Positions 22,822-32,696 of a stretch of 53,485 nt of DNA are shown in pieces. A program made the translations under genes and the position numbers. Origin of the DNA: Methanosarcina spelaei (lineage in GTDB: Archaea > Halobacteriota > Methanosarcinia > Methanosarcinales > Methanosarcinaceae); contig NZ_LMVP01000549.1 in the NCBI RefSeq assembly GCF_002287235.1, forward strand, positions 1 to 53,485, given 5' to 3'. The notes beneath the pieces were generated by a model. It worked only from the letters and a program-made list of their open reading frames with translations, was not told where the DNA came from and searched no databases. Positions within the stretch are counted from its first letter, which is position 1; each line of letters begins with the position of its first letter.

Positions 22822-24501
22822 TTATACCCGGCCTGTCCTGAAGATATTATATACAAGCCATAGTCCAAAGATGCTGGCAATAACGAAGCTGAATGTGCCA
22901 AGAAATGGTACACCCCAAACAAGAGGTCTCATATGTGTCTGAATGACCAGAGAGGAAGCGACAATCATAGCAGAAATAATCAGACTGATAGATAACCGAT
23001 TACTTGCAACGTCAATCTCGGACGCCAGCTTGTTACCTTCCTCAGATTCAAACTTTATTTTCAAATAGCCATTTTCAGCGTGATCCAGTATATGTGAGAT
23101 TTTAGTAGGTGCTTTTCGAAAGAGACGCGCCCAGCTTGAAATATTGCTATAGGCCTTACGAGACAGGTTTTGTGGATAAAAACGTTTTTTCAATTCATTT
23201 TTTACATAAGGTTCGAGAAGTTCACTAAAATTTAAATTCGGATCAATAATAAGTCCAAAACCTTCAACAGCCACTGTACCTCTTACCAGTAAGGCTATAT
23301 TATGAGGCATCATAACCTTATGGGCCCTTAAAATACCTATTAACTCTTCAATTATTATTGAAGCATCAAGCTTTTTCAGGGCCTTACCATAGTATTTGGA
23401 GCGAAAAGATTCAACATCCACTTTCAATGATCTTGTGTCTGCATAAGAGTCTAGAGAACCCATATCCCTGAGTAATTCGATGAACGCTGAACTATCTCCA
23501 TTAACTAAAGCTACCATGCCATCAAGAAATATATCGCATACTTCCGAGGAAAGATGACCTGCCATTCCAAAATCAAGAAAAGCTACGGTCCCGTCTTCCA
23601 TTATAAGGATGTTTCCGGGATGCAGGTCTGCATGGAAAAAACCGTCTTCAAATACCTGCTGCATGAAAGCTTTTACTACTACGGAAGCTATATTGCTCCT
23701 ATCAAAGCCCTGCATGTCCAGTAAATCCACATGGCTGCCTTTAATACCTTTGATATATTCCAGCGTCAACACACGTGTGTTTGTATAGTCCCAGTAAACC
23801 CGTGGAATATGAACCTGACCATTCTCCCTGAAATTGTCTGCAAAACGATCTGCATTCCAGCCTTCCTGAGTATAATCTATTTCTGCAAGAATACTGTGCG
23901 ATAATTCGTCAACAATCTCTGTTGGTCTGTATAATCTTGCTTCTGGCATATGTTCATCAATAAGTCTGGCAATACTGTACATAATATCCAGATCAGATTC
24001 GATTACTTCACTTATGCCAGGACGCTGGACTTTTACGACAACCTCATCGCCATTTTTTATCTTTGCCCGATGTACTTGCCCGATAGATGCACAGGCTAGT
24101 GGTTTTTTTTCAAAGTACTCGAACAGTTCTTCAATAGAATGGCCGAGTTCTTCTCTTATAATTAGTTCAACTTTTTCAAACTCAAAAGAAGGTGCATCAT
24201 CTTGAAGTTTTGCGAGTTCTGTAGCGTATTTCAAAGGTACAAGGTCATGCCTCATGCTCAGTAATTGACCCAGTTTGATATAGGTCGGACCCAGTTCCTC
24301 AAGTATCTTACGTACTCTAACCGGGCCTGAAGTATTGAGCCTGTCCACCTTATCTTTTTTATTAAACTTATAGGTTAAGTCCCTGATACTGCTCAAACCT
24401 ATCTTGTCAACAACATATCCAAACCCATATTTCTGGAGAACCTCAATTATCTGGCCATATCTTTTCAACATGGCATAGCGATGAAGTTTTTTACGTATCA
24501 T
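22822..24501 (-). CDS. ABC1/UbiB-family atypical kinase-like protein
   Basis: This 559-residue member of the ABC1 (ADCK/UbiB/AarF) family shows the hallmark KxGQ motif in GPTYIKLGQLLSMRHDL, the Ala-loop-like CASIGQVHRAKIKNGDEVVVKVQRPG with the nucleotide-binding Lys, and the catalytic pair HADLHPGN and FLDFGMAGHL. Two hydrophobic helices at the C-terminus (about 505-555) anchor it in the membrane. In bacteria and mitochondria these proteins support ubiquinone synthesis; in a methanogen the relevant lipid quinone analogue would be methanophenazine or other isoprenoids, which is inference. The length is typical. It has no obvious operon partners. Confidence 0.92.
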   Translation of the reverse strand: MIRKKLHRYAMLKRYGQIIEVLQKYGFGYVVDKIGLSSIRDLTYKFNKKDKVDRLNTSGPVRVRKILEELGPTYIKLGQLLSMRHDLVPLKYATELAKLQDDAPSFEFEKVELIIREELGHSIEELFEYFEKKPLACASIGQVHRAKIKNGDEVVVKVQRPGISEVIESDLDIMYSIARLIDEHMPEARLYRPTEIVDELSHSILAEIDYTQEGWNADRFADNFRENGQVHIPRVYWDYTNTRVLTLEYIKGIKGSHVDLLDMQGFDRSNIASVVVKAFMQQVFEDGFFHADLHPGNILIMEDGTVAFLDFGMAGHLSSEVCDIFLDGMVALVNGDSSAFIELLRDMGSLDSYADTRSLKVDVESFRSKYYGKALKKLDASIIIEELIGILRAHKVMMPHNIALLVRGTVAVEGFGLIIDPNLNFSELLEPYVKNELKKRFYPQNLSRKAYSNISSWARLFRKAPTKISHILDHAENGYLKIKFESEEGNKLASEIDVASNRLSISLIISAMIVASSLVIQTHMRPLVWGVPFLGTFSFVIASIFGLWLVYNIFRTGRV

Positions 24502-24690
24502 ACTGTCATTAGCCTGAAGTTTTTGTGGAAATACTTAATCCATTTCTATAATAAGTTAATAGGGCATGTTATATATGTTTAGTTATCTCTTTCTCAAAGC
24601 TCCTGTTTCCTATCTCATTTTTATACTTTTTCAAATTATTTACAAACTCCAATTAGTAGGATATAAAGAAATTGTTTAAATTTCATTAAT

Positions 24691-25689
24691 TCACATCATT
24701 AAAGAAGTATGAAAAAATTCAAAGCTGTAAACTACTTCAGGAGAAAGTCCCATTTCTTCAAACATCTCCCTGAAAAACACTCGATATTCCTTTTCAGGTA
24801 TCGATTCTCTAACGCTTCCGACATGCATTATGATTTCGAGCCTGACCTTTCCTGAAGAATCGAGTTCAACTATGTACCTGTTTCCTGTGTACCTGTTTCC
24901 TGTGTACCTGTTTCCTGTGTACCTGTTCCCCTTATCATAAGTTACTACTTTTGCCTCTGGGACAAAATATTTTACTGAACCAACCTGGCTCCCGTCCTTT
25001 AAAAAAACTTCTTTCGTATCCGAGCCTATTTTGGGGTATCCATAAAAACCCAAAACATAATTGTCGTAACTGGAATCATCACTGCTTTCCGTAAGATAGG
25101 CATATACAGCCGGAAAATTCGGGGACTCGTTCACCTGTATTTCGGCGTCCCATGTCTGGTTTTGTGCAGCTTTCTTCAGAGCCTCAAGATACTTTTCCGA
25201 AGCTTTCTCATCCGAGCCAAAGAGAAGCCCTAATTTTTCAAGCATCCAGGAGTCATCAGGAAATTCCGATAGCTGTAAGGAGGACTGGGGATTGGAATGA
25301 CTAAAATTCGAGACGGCAATACAGGTTCCGACCCCTGCTTCAGTTCCGTTTTCACATGCAAAGACAATAAGCTCGGAGTTCTCGTTATAGTTAAGCCTTA
25401 TATTCTGCACAAGAGCAGCACTGCCGAAGCTTTCCCGGACCTCAGGAACATCTCCTGGCTCAAAGCCCGAAAAGTTTCCTGGCCAGGGCCATGAACCTTC
25501 TACCTCATAACCGGCTTTCTCCGCTTTCGTAAGTACGGAATTGTAATCAAAAGACCCAATATCAACTTCTTCGGAGTAGTACCAGGAACTGTCAAGTAAC
25601 TCCATTAATAAGAAAGGACCATAGAGAAACAGAATAAATAGAATGAGCGGGAGCAGTAATAATATCAGTATGGCTTTTTGCTTATTCAT
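24691..25689 (-). CDS. membrane-anchored hypothetical protein with GNRYT repeats
   Basis: This 332-residue protein has an N-terminal signal-anchor helix (residues 6-32, very leucine-rich) and a hydrophilic exported domain. I do not recognise a family. Near residues 254-273 the pentapeptide GNRYT occurs three times followed by GNRYI, encoded by a perfect 15-bp tandem repeat. The flanking sequence (KVVTYDKGNRY and IVELDSSGKVRLEI) suggests the repeats lie in a loop between two beta strands, where length change is tolerated. The domain has alternating strands and many acidic residues. There is no operon partner. Confidence 0.7.
   Translation of the reverse strand: MNKQKAILILLLLPLILFILFLYGPFLLMELLDSSWYYSEEVDIGSFDYNSVLTKAEKAGYEVEGSWPWPGNFSGFEPGDVPEVRESFGSAALVQNIRLNYNENSELIVFACENGTEAGVGTCIAVSNFSHSNPQSSLQLSEFPDDSWMLEKLGLLFGSDEKASEKYLEALKKAAQNQTWDAEIQVNESPNFPAVYAYLTESSDDSSYDNYVLGFYGYPKIGSDTKEVFLKDGSQVGSVKYFVPEAKVVTYDKGNRYTGNRYTGNRYTGNRYIVELDSSGKVRLEIIMHVGSVRESIPEKEYRVFFREMFEEMGLSPEVVYSFEFFHTSLMM
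24871..24930 (-). repeat. 15-bp coding tandem repeat, four copies
   Basis: The plus strand reads TGTGTACCTGTTTCC in four successive units starting at 24871, 24886, 24901 and 24916. The first and last differ by one base each. The unit length is a multiple of three, so copy changes keep the reading frame of the host gene. Confidence 0.92.
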
Positions 25690-25769
25690 GAAACTCTCAA
25701 CTCTGGAAAAACGTTATTAGTAGACTGGAAAACTGTTAGTACTCCTTAGATGCCGATCTTAAAAATATT

Positions 25770-25893
25770 GAAGTTGATAAATCGAAGTTGATAATCGAAG
25801 TTAATAATAGAAGTTAATAATCGAAGTTGATAATCGAAGTTAATAATAGAAGTTAATAATCGAAGTTAATAATCGAAGTTAATAATCGAAGTT
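25770..25893. repeat. 13-bp tandem repeat array, nine copies
   Basis: Nine units of the type GAAGTTAATAATC follow one another; the first is 14 bp and a partial tenth ends the array. Units vary at two positions (GATAATC, AATAATA, AATAATC) and this three-unit order occurs twice, indicating a higher-order 39-bp duplication. It lies about 80-205 bp upstream of the membrane-anchored hypothetical gene on the minus strand. Confidence 0.92.
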
Positions 25894-26309
25894 TTTCACA
25901 TTATTAGAGAATATGCGCCAACTTAATAAATAATATGTATATCTTTATACTGGTTTAAAAAATTACTTGTAAACCGAGAAAACACAGGTTAGTAAACCAA
26001 AACATCTAGCTCGAAAAATTTCAAAGGGCTCAACAGCCTACCCATTATAGTACTCTCTTCCTCTGCAGCTTTTCGGTCAAAACTCACTACTTCGACTATT
26101 GAGAAAGATTTCTTAAACAACTGCTTTCTTTCAAAGTTTTTTTGTGTTTGGCTATGAGAGACTGCCGTAAAAATATGTAATGAAATTTATAATCTTAGTG
26201 AGTCCTATAACCATAGTGAACTCTATAACCTAGTGATCTCATACAGAAAATTCAGACCTACGTTACGAATATAAGTGCACAAAAGAGATTGAAAACAAGA
26301 GGTAAAGTC
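25894..26309. other. spacer before flavoprotein gene
   Basis: No gene was recognised. A short near-duplication (AGTGAGTCCTATAACC, then AGTGAACTCTATAACC) occurs at about 26199-26231, roughly 80-110 bp before the flavoprotein start, and may be part of its promoter. Confidence 0.35.
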
Positions 26310-26978
26310 ATGAAAGTGATAGCAATAAACGGAAGTCCTCGAAAGAACTGGAACACAGCCACCCTTCTGGAAAAAGCTCTTGAAGGTGCAGCTTCGGAGG
26401 GTGCAGAAACCGAATTAATCCACCTCTATGACCTCAATTTTAAAGGCTGCATAAGTTGTTTTGCCTGCAAATTAAAAGGTGGAAAAAGCTTTGGAAAGTG
26501 CGCAGTAAAGGATGAGCTGACACCTGTGCTGGAAAGGCTGGAGGATGCCGATGCAGTTATACTCGGATCGCCAATTTACCTTGGGAATGCGACAGGAGAA
26601 ATGCGGTCCTTTATGGAGCGCTATATATTCCCGTATATAACTTACTCTATTGACATACAGACATTTTATCCCAGAAATATTCCTGTTGGTTTTATTTACA
26701 CAATGAATATCACTAAGGACATTTTTGAGCTGGTTGGGATTAATAAACTTATTGAGTCAAATGAATGGGTTGCAACAAGGATATTCGGGTATTCCGAATC
26801 ATTATACAGTACCGACACATACCAGTTTGATGATTATTCAAAATATGTTTCTTCTGTCTTCAATCCTCAGGAAAAGGAAAAAAAGCGAAAAGAAGTGTTT
26901 CCACAGGACTGCCAGAAAGCCTTTGAGATGGGAGCCAGATTCGTTAAGCGGCAAAAAGCTTTAGAACTAACGAAGTAA
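26310..26978 (+). CDS. NADPH-dependent FMN reductase / iron-sulfur flavoprotein-like
   Basis: This is a flavodoxin-fold oxidoreductase of 222 residues. It begins with a beta strand and FMN phosphate loop (VIAINGSPRKNWNTATLLEKAL), and GSPIYLGNATGEMRSFMER forms the second flavin-binding loop. Between them CISCFACK and a fourth Cys (GKCAVKDEL) resemble the compact Fe-S cluster motif of methanosarcinal Isf proteins, though the spacing before the last Cys is ten residues, longer than the usual four to seven. It probably transfers electrons from ferredoxin or NAD(P)H to oxygen, peroxide or small molecules. The ATG at 26310 has AAGAGGT seven to ten bases upstream, hence this start rather than the upstream TTG. 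Confidence 0.88.
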   Translation: MKVIAINGSPRKNWNTATLLEKALEGAASEGAETELIHLYDLNFKGCISCFACKLKGGKSFGKCAVKDELTPVLERLEDADAVILGSPIYLGNATGEMRSFMERYIFPYITYSIDIQTFYPRNIPVGFIYTMNITKDIFELVGINKLIESNEWVATRIFGYSESLYSTDTYQFDDYSKYVSSVFNPQEKEKKRKEVFPQDCQKAFEMGARFVKRQKALELTK

Positions 26979-28110
26979 ACCATATATGAAACCAAAATAT
27001 CAATAAACTAAAATTGCGCTGGTGCACCCCTCTGCAAGCAAGGGTCATGTTCTCGCTGCTGATTTTCGAATAAAGTATTTATTGAAAATCAAGCATTTTC
27101 TTTTGCTTATATGCTTTCTTTTCTTCCTGTTTTTTCCAATATCAGTACAATTTTGATTATATTGCAAGTTGTTCGTCTCCCACAGTTCCAATATAACCTA
27201 CATTATCCTTCAGTTCATGACCTCAAGCCTGTTTTTTAATTCTGGCTCAGCACCAATAAAAGAATGAATGTGTTAAACGTGATAACCATTGTCGTCAATT
27301 TCATAAAGTTCAAACAGTACTTTTCATCAATATCAAAGCGTACATTCTTCAAAAAGTTAATAATTTCTGTATAATAATAAAAGTTTATACAGTGTTTCAC
27401 ATAAAAAGCCGTGCGTTCCCTTGTTTTGTAGCATAGTAATTTGCATGCCTCATTTCTATCTATAGTACAAAAAATAGAAGCTATTTATGACTTATTGGAA
27501 GTTCAACCACTTACTGTTAGTAGTTGATTCTTTTGCATAGAGAACAAAGTGTGAGAAGGTAAATGAAGATTTAATGAAAAGTCCTTACATATTTCTAAAA
27601 CTGGGATGAGTGGACTATGTGTACTAATTGAAACGTTACCTCCAAAATAGGAAACGAAATTGTAAACCCTTTAACTTTATTATATACTTGAGAAGTATTA
27701 TATAATGGGCAATAAATTTACGATTTTTTGGCTAAAACTAAGTCTAAATGATCTGTAACCAAGATCATATCTTTGTATTTTTTAATAATGATATTGAGAG
27801 AAAATTTTCTGGTTCATACAAGGATACCAGGCTATTGGTACACTATTTATGCTCTCATTATAAATCCATAAAGCATTTAACTTAATAAGTTTATTACATC
27901 ATTAGTAAGTATTATATGACCTGACATATATTTTCTATATAACATTCAAGCAATTGAACTGAAAAGTCAGTAGTAGGAAGTATCCCGATTATGAGAAAAA
28001 AAGATGCTGAAAAACTGTTCTTTTAATCAGGACAAAGTGAATAATGACGATGGGATATTTCCAACCAGAGGAAGCATTACAATATAGGTTTTAATCACAA
28101 ATAGAGGAAT
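26979..28110. other. 1.1-kb spacer with decayed coding remnant
   Basis: No intact gene. On the minus strand around 27157-27330, protein-like pieces can be read in different frames (ELYEIDDNGYHV, then IGAEPELKNRLEVM, then GHELKDNVGYIGTVGDEQLAI ending in TAA at 27157). They suggest a degraded gene, but I do not recognise the family and the call is weak. A TATA-like stretch (TTTTCTATATAAC near 27930) could be the promoter of the large three-gene module downstream. Confidence 0.3.
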
Positions 28111-28125
28111 TCTTGGAGGAAACAA

Positions 28126-28821
28126 ATGTTACTAAAAGCAATGGATCCTACACAAAATGTGACTCTTGACATTATTCCTGGAAGTACTGGTGATACAGTT
28201 ACGATTGATTATGTGACACCAAACAGCAATCAGCCAGGCAAATTCGGCAATTGTGTATATTTATGGCAGGCAGGAGATACAGTTCCCTGGGGAGATGAGC
28301 CTCAGCAGCATCAGGCAATCAATGGCACATCACGCCAGGGATCTGTAGTTTTTAACAATCTTGATATGGGGAAGAATGACTATATAATCGGATATGCAGT
28401 GGGCGGTGAAACAGATAATTTTATAAAATACGGCAATGTCTGCGCTACGGCTTATCTACCCCAAGGGTCGCAGAAAGATACATCTAAAATTCAGTATTTT
28501 TCAACCAAAATTGCACCTCAGGTGAATAGAACTAGCATTAATGTAAACTTTAATGTAACCCCAGGTGTGCTGCCGAAGACAAATGGCGCATGGGCGGCAT
28601 TGTGGCGCAGCAAAACTAATCCTTACCTGAATCCCATTTACGACCAAGTGTCTGCCGTTCCGATAGACGGTGATGAAGGTTCCGTAACTTTCAACGATGT
28701 TACACTGGTAACCGGTGTAACATATACTCTGGCGTTCATGATGAGCGGATGGAATGAAAAAACTAATAAGCCAACTTGCCAGACTGCGATTGCTGCCGTA
28801 AGCACATTCAAAATCGATTAA
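28126..28821 (+). CDS. two-domain beta-sandwich protein, first gene of giant module
   Basis: This 231-residue protein has no signal peptide or membrane helix. It consists of two similar domains of about 100 residues: the first contains NCVYLWQAGDTVPW, GSVVFNNLDMGKNDYIIGY and NVCATAYL, the second GAWAALWRSKTNPYL, GSVTFNDVTLVTGVTYTLAF and QTAIAAVSTF. This pattern indicates an internal duplication of an immunoglobulin-like beta sandwich. I know no function. The ATG is preceded by the strongest ribosome site in the window (GGAGGAAACAA). It is the first of three same-strand genes and may be an abundant accessory or structural partner of the two large proteins. Confidence 0.8.
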   Translation: MLLKAMDPTQNVTLDIIPGSTGDTVTIDYVTPNSNQPGKFGNCVYLWQAGDTVPWGDEPQQHQAINGTSRQGSVVFNNLDMGKNDYIIGYAVGGETDNFIKYGNVCATAYLPQGSQKDTSKIQYFSTKIAPQVNRTSINVNFNVTPGVLPKTNGAWAALWRSKTNPYLNPIYDQVSAVPIDGDEGSVTFNDVTLVTGVTYTLAFMMSGWNEKTNKPTCQTAIAAVSTFKID

Positions 28822-28829
28822 TACCTTCA

Positions 28830-28890
28830 AAAAAAGAGAGGGAATTAAATAAATCTCCCTAATTTATCCTTTTTGGGAAATTTATTTTTT
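28830..28890 (+). terminator. possible attenuator between first and second module genes
   Basis: After the stop, GAGAGGGA and TCTCCCT can pair across an AT-rich loop, followed 30 bases later by a run of T (TTTATTTTTTTTC near 28880). This could partly terminate transcription and explain the lower level expected for the large downstream genes compared with the small one. The pairing is modest, so the call is tentative. Confidence 0.3.
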
Positions 28891-28946
28891 TTCATGCCTT
28901 TAAATAATATAAAAGGTGAGTTCAAGGAATCATGAGGGAGATAGGA

Positions 28947-31900
28947 ATGACTTTTTTTTCAAAATGCTATATACCTGAACTATTTGAGGGCCAGCAAGAA
29001 CCTAATGATAGAGGATGGGTTGCAGCCGTTTTAGCACCAAATAAACTGGTGCCAGGAGACTCATTGTCCTTATCTGATGCTTGGACTGATAACAATTTGA
29101 GTGCATCTTTTATTTTCAGTTCTGTGCGCCCATCCCTTGCAAACGCAGAGGATGCACGTTTTCTTGTCAGCCTGGTTCGAAATTCTTTGAGTGCGCGGGG
29201 AATTTCCAGAGGAATTATCTGGCTGTCTGAAGATGTTATTTCCGGCAATAATTCAAGCGATCCACCAAGTTTTGGCTTTAAGAAAAGGACTGACACAGAG
29301 GAAGGAGAAATAAATTACGCCCTTAATATGTCTTTTGGAAAAGGAACAGGCATTTCCTTTATCATTGACAACGGGATGCTAATTTCCCTTGATAACGAGA
29401 CACTTTATTTCAAGAATAAAGAGGGTTATACTATCTATAATATCTATTTTGATGGCCCGGTAGCACCTCCAAAAATCCCTGGAAATAGTAGCACCGGAAA
29501 GCTAGAGTTCAGTGGACCGGAAAGAGGGTGCATTGCTTTTGACGTGCAAATTGCATCGACTTTTCTTCACGATAAATGGTTCTGGGGGTTTCAGTTTCAA
29601 GTTCCTAATCCTAACAAAGGCTCTGACAACAGCTTTCTTACCGAATGGATACCTTTCGCAGAACCTAGTTTGCTTAATGATAGTGCTGATCTAATTTCTT
29701 TTTCCTGTGTATTTGATCCAAGTGATGTTTTCAATAGAACGCTCCCTTATATGCTTGATTCCCAAAAGCTACGTTTGGAAGAGCGTTTCCGAACACTACT
29801 GAAATTCACTGACAAATCCCTTACAAATGCCGGTTCGAAAGGTCTAAAAGAGCAACAACAAATAAGCCTTAAATCTCATTACCGAACTACCACTGGAGCC
29901 GGAGTTACCCTATGTCCCATTTGCGTCGAGCAAGTGACACTTTCTGAATCTGATATGGTCGCAGCCCTTGCTTTCGCTCAAGGAACGAATTTGGGCATAA
30001 GCAATCTCTATGTCACCCCTCTGGGAGACTTCGTTGTTTCAGCACCCATCGCACCTTCAAGCAAAAGATCGCAGATTATGTGCGGCTTGCAGGGCAATGA
30101 GTATATCTCCCTCGAACCTGTTTCTGAAGAGTACGAAGGAGATCGCCTGCGATTTATTGGATCTCAACCATCCTACGGCTACTGTTATCCACTACTGCAG
30201 GCATCTCCAGTGGGACCACCCGTTGATCTTACCGACCAGATGCTTAAAGATACGTTTATTACCTCATGGGTAACCGTTGTTTCCGCTCAAGATGATTCCC
30301 AAAAGCCTGTCTATGTAGCTCAACCTAAAGGCGCACTTCTCTATGGTCAGGATCAGGTCATCAATCCAAAGTATAAGAACCTGTTAGGATCTATGCATCC
30401 TGGAACAGAACTTTCTGAGGCTGTATTGTGTTTTCCAATGATCCCCTATGCTGGAGTTTCACCTGGGGACGGGCAACGTAATTTTGGTAGTAGTTTAATC
30501 GGTTTATTTGAACGGCAATTTTTATCACCCATCAGAAGAGCAAAAATCGGCACCGGAAAGTCAGTTCCGTCTGCACTGGGTCATCAACCTCTTATTATAG
30601 ACAGTGTGAATGGATTCAATGTCACTACACCATCCGGCTGGCTAGTGACTATTAATGATAACGGAGAGTGGGCCAAAATCCTTCTTGCCCAATTAACCCA
30701 GCCGGAGGAAACCCAACTCTCCTTTCAACTTCCCTCTCCTAAACTCAAACAGGCATTTCAGACTGCCGATCCTATGCTTGTTATCGCGAATTCTAACTTT
30801 TTGGGAAAAATGAGCAGCGATCAAGTGGTCAAGGACACGGAGTCAGCTTTTAATAATAAGCTTAATATCGAAAATTGGGTTCTGACCGTTCAAGTAGGAA
30901 AAAACTGCCATTATGGCGATTACGCCAATGTTATCATAGTCAAAGGGGTAAAAGGCAAACTATTCGATCCAACATATGACCCTAAAACAAGCTCGAGTCC
31001 AAACCCGGCTCTAGTTGCAAACCCGGAAAAATGGACCCAGAAGGAAGATTTCGCTGCTCCCAATGGTAAGATGGATGAACTAGTTCCTCTATCCAAATGG
31101 CTACTTGATTATTTTAGTAATGCAGCAGAAAAAACCAGTTCCGATACTGAATCACTATATTTTGAAAAGTTTAATAAAATTGCTCAGGATGAAAACTGGA
31201 CAGGTATCCTAATATTACATGCTAATATTGCAGAGTTACCTGAACAGTTGAAAGGCGCAGTCATTGGAATCAATGATCGTTCTCAATTCTATGCCCATCA
31301 CTTAGCCATTGAAACCGGCCAGATAGTCCTTAATGAAAACGTTATAGAGTTAAAGGATTCCACCTCAGTCTACGGCCTTATCTACTACAGTGACCCGGCG
31401 TATGATTCCAAGTCCGAACAACCCGTAGCTTCCAATACAGGATCAGACTATGATTTTCGCCTGCTGACGCTAAAAGTCCTGTTTGAAAATTCGTCGATCA
31501 AAAACTTTCAAAGCTATGCCCAACTAACATTGAACAAGTTATTCGGCAGTCAGGTAACCGCAATGGGCGAAGGCGGCAATATTTATAATTCAATCATTTT
31601 GTGCGGAACTCTCCATGAGCACGATGGTGCACCCGTTTATGGTCTTGGCTCGCTTAAGGACCATACCTACACTTTTCTGGTCGACAACAATGTGTTTAAC
31701 AAAATTGAGATCACCTCTGCCCAGATGAATACCCGGCAAGCTACTGCTGATTGTACAAAAGTGTGGTTCAGCCTGACCGGCTACCTGGATTTTGCAACAC
31801 TTAGGACTGGGCCGGAGAGCGATCCCAACTCCTTAAATATTGATCTTTTCTCTTTTGGCAGCACCGACGGAAAAAAACCGCGTTCAGGGCTTCACTTTTC

Positions 31901-32591
31901 CAATCTTGGCCTGGCAATGGCCTATCCTCCCGACAAACCTGAAGACCGCAATTTTGAGTTTAACACAGATGAAATCCGCTTCGATCTAGACTCAAGCACA
32001 ATTCGGGAAAACAGCCTGTACGAATCGTTTGCTCTGGAGCTTGAGGACCTTGTCAGCGGAGAGGGCAAGGACAATACGCCTACTAAAAAAGGTTATTTGA
32101 AGATGATTACAGAAAATTTGCGGCTCAATGGAGTTGACGAAGAAACCTGGTACGGGTTAAAGTTTCGTTTGAATCTGGGGACCCCTGGAGAACTCGCAGG
32201 CAAAGTAGGACTGAATGCAGACCTGCTTCTGGCCTGGTCTACACTGGGAGGCAAAGATAATAATTACAAAGTTGAAGCCGGTCTCCATTTGCCCGGGGCT
32301 TCAAACAGTGCTAATTTGCTAAGTATACAGGGAGTTTTAAAACTTTCTTACGGGCCTTTGCGTCTTATCTATGCAAAAGATCCAAAATCGCAATCAGAAG
32401 AACGATGCTTCATGCTGCTTTTGACCGACATTGCCCTCAAGTTTTTGGGTATAATGAAGATTCCACAAAACTCCTCGACCTGCTTTCATCTCTTTGGAAA
32501 CCCGGAAAGCAAAGGAGAAGCTAGTGGACTTGGATGGTACGCGATATACAGAAAAAAGACAAAAAGTAAAACAAGTAAAATTGGTTATTGA
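28947..32591 (+). CDS. large protein of unknown function, second gene of giant module
   Basis: This protein of about 1214 residues is not recognised at family level. No signal peptide or membrane helix is visible. The N-terminal third is rich in beta strands. A segment near residue 315-345 (TTTGAGVTLCPICVEQVTLSESDMVAALAFAQG) contains a CxxC pair. The C-terminal 170 residues (GLKFRLNLGTPGELAGKVGLNADLLL and later LTDIALKFLGIMKIP) look like the amphipathic beta repeats of the giant protein encoded next, which supports a joint role. Two ATG starts are possible: 28932 with AAGGA upstream, or 28947 with GGGAGATAGGA upstream; I prefer the latter. The 105-bp gap to the next gene fits one transcript. 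Confidence 0.75.
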   Translation: MTFFSKCYIPELFEGQQEPNDRGWVAAVLAPNKLVPGDSLSLSDAWTDNNLSASFIFSSVRPSLANAEDARFLVSLVRNSLSARGISRGIIWLSEDVISGNNSSDPPSFGFKKRTDTEEGEINYALNMSFGKGTGISFIIDNGMLISLDNETLYFKNKEGYTIYNIYFDGPVAPPKIPGNSSTGKLEFSGPERGCIAFDVQIASTFLHDKWFWGFQFQVPNPNKGSDNSFLTEWIPFAEPSLLNDSADLISFSCVFDPSDVFNRTLPYMLDSQKLRLEERFRTLLKFTDKSLTNAGSKGLKEQQQISLKSHYRTTTGAGVTLCPICVEQVTLSESDMVAALAFAQGTNLGISNLYVTPLGDFVVSAPIAPSSKRSQIMCGLQGNEYISLEPVSEEYEGDRLRFIGSQPSYGYCYPLLQASPVGPPVDLTDQMLKDTFITSWVTVVSAQDDSQKPVYVAQPKGALLYGQDQVINPKYKNLLGSMHPGTELSEAVLCFPMIPYAGVSPGDGQRNFGSSLIGLFERQFLSPIRRAKIGTGKSVPSALGHQPLIIDSVNGFNVTTPSGWLVTINDNGEWAKILLAQLTQPEETQLSFQLPSPKLKQAFQTADPMLVIANSNFLGKMSSDQVVKDTESAFNNKLNIENWVLTVQVGKNCHYGDYANVIIVKGVKGKLFDPTYDPKTSSSPNPALVANPEKWTQKEDFAAPNGKMDELVPLSKWLLDYFSNAAEKTSSDTESLYFEKFNKIAQDENWTGILILHANIAELPEQLKGAVIGINDRSQFYAHHLAIETGQIVLNENVIELKDSTSVYGLIYYSDPAYDSKSEQPVASNTGSDYDFRLLTLKVLFENSSIKNFQSYAQLTLNKLFGSQVTAMGEGGNIYNSIILCGTLHEHDGAPVYGLGSLKDHTYTFLVDNNVFNKIEITSAQMNTRQATADCTKVWFSLTGYLDFATLRTGPESDPNSLNIDLFSFGSTDGKKPRSGLHFSNLGLAMAYPPDKPEDRNFEFNTDEIRFDLDSSTIRENSLYESFALELEDLVSGEGKDNTPTKKGYLKMITENLRLNGVDEETWYGLKFRLNLGTPGELAGKVGLNADLLLAWSTLGGKDNNYKVEAGLHLPGASNSANLLSIQGVLKLSYGPLRLIYAKDPKSQSEERCFMLLLTDIALKFLGIMKIPQNSSTCFHLFGNPESKGEASGLGWYAIYRKKTKSKTSKIGY

Positions 32592-32696
32592 AGCTATTTA
32601 CACAGTTGAGTGCATATTCCGGATTGTTAATTCTTAGCCCTTGTTTCCTTCTTATGTTATGGAAAAAAATAGTAAACTAATCGGAGACCGTTCGTT

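Noticed and set aside
24871-25893. Short tandem arrays considered as CRISPR
   Set aside because: Units are 13-15 bp with no spacers and no cas genes nearby.
28932-28946. Upstream ATG for the second module gene
   Set aside because: Possible, but the ATG at 28947 has a better-spaced GGAG; kept only as an alternative.
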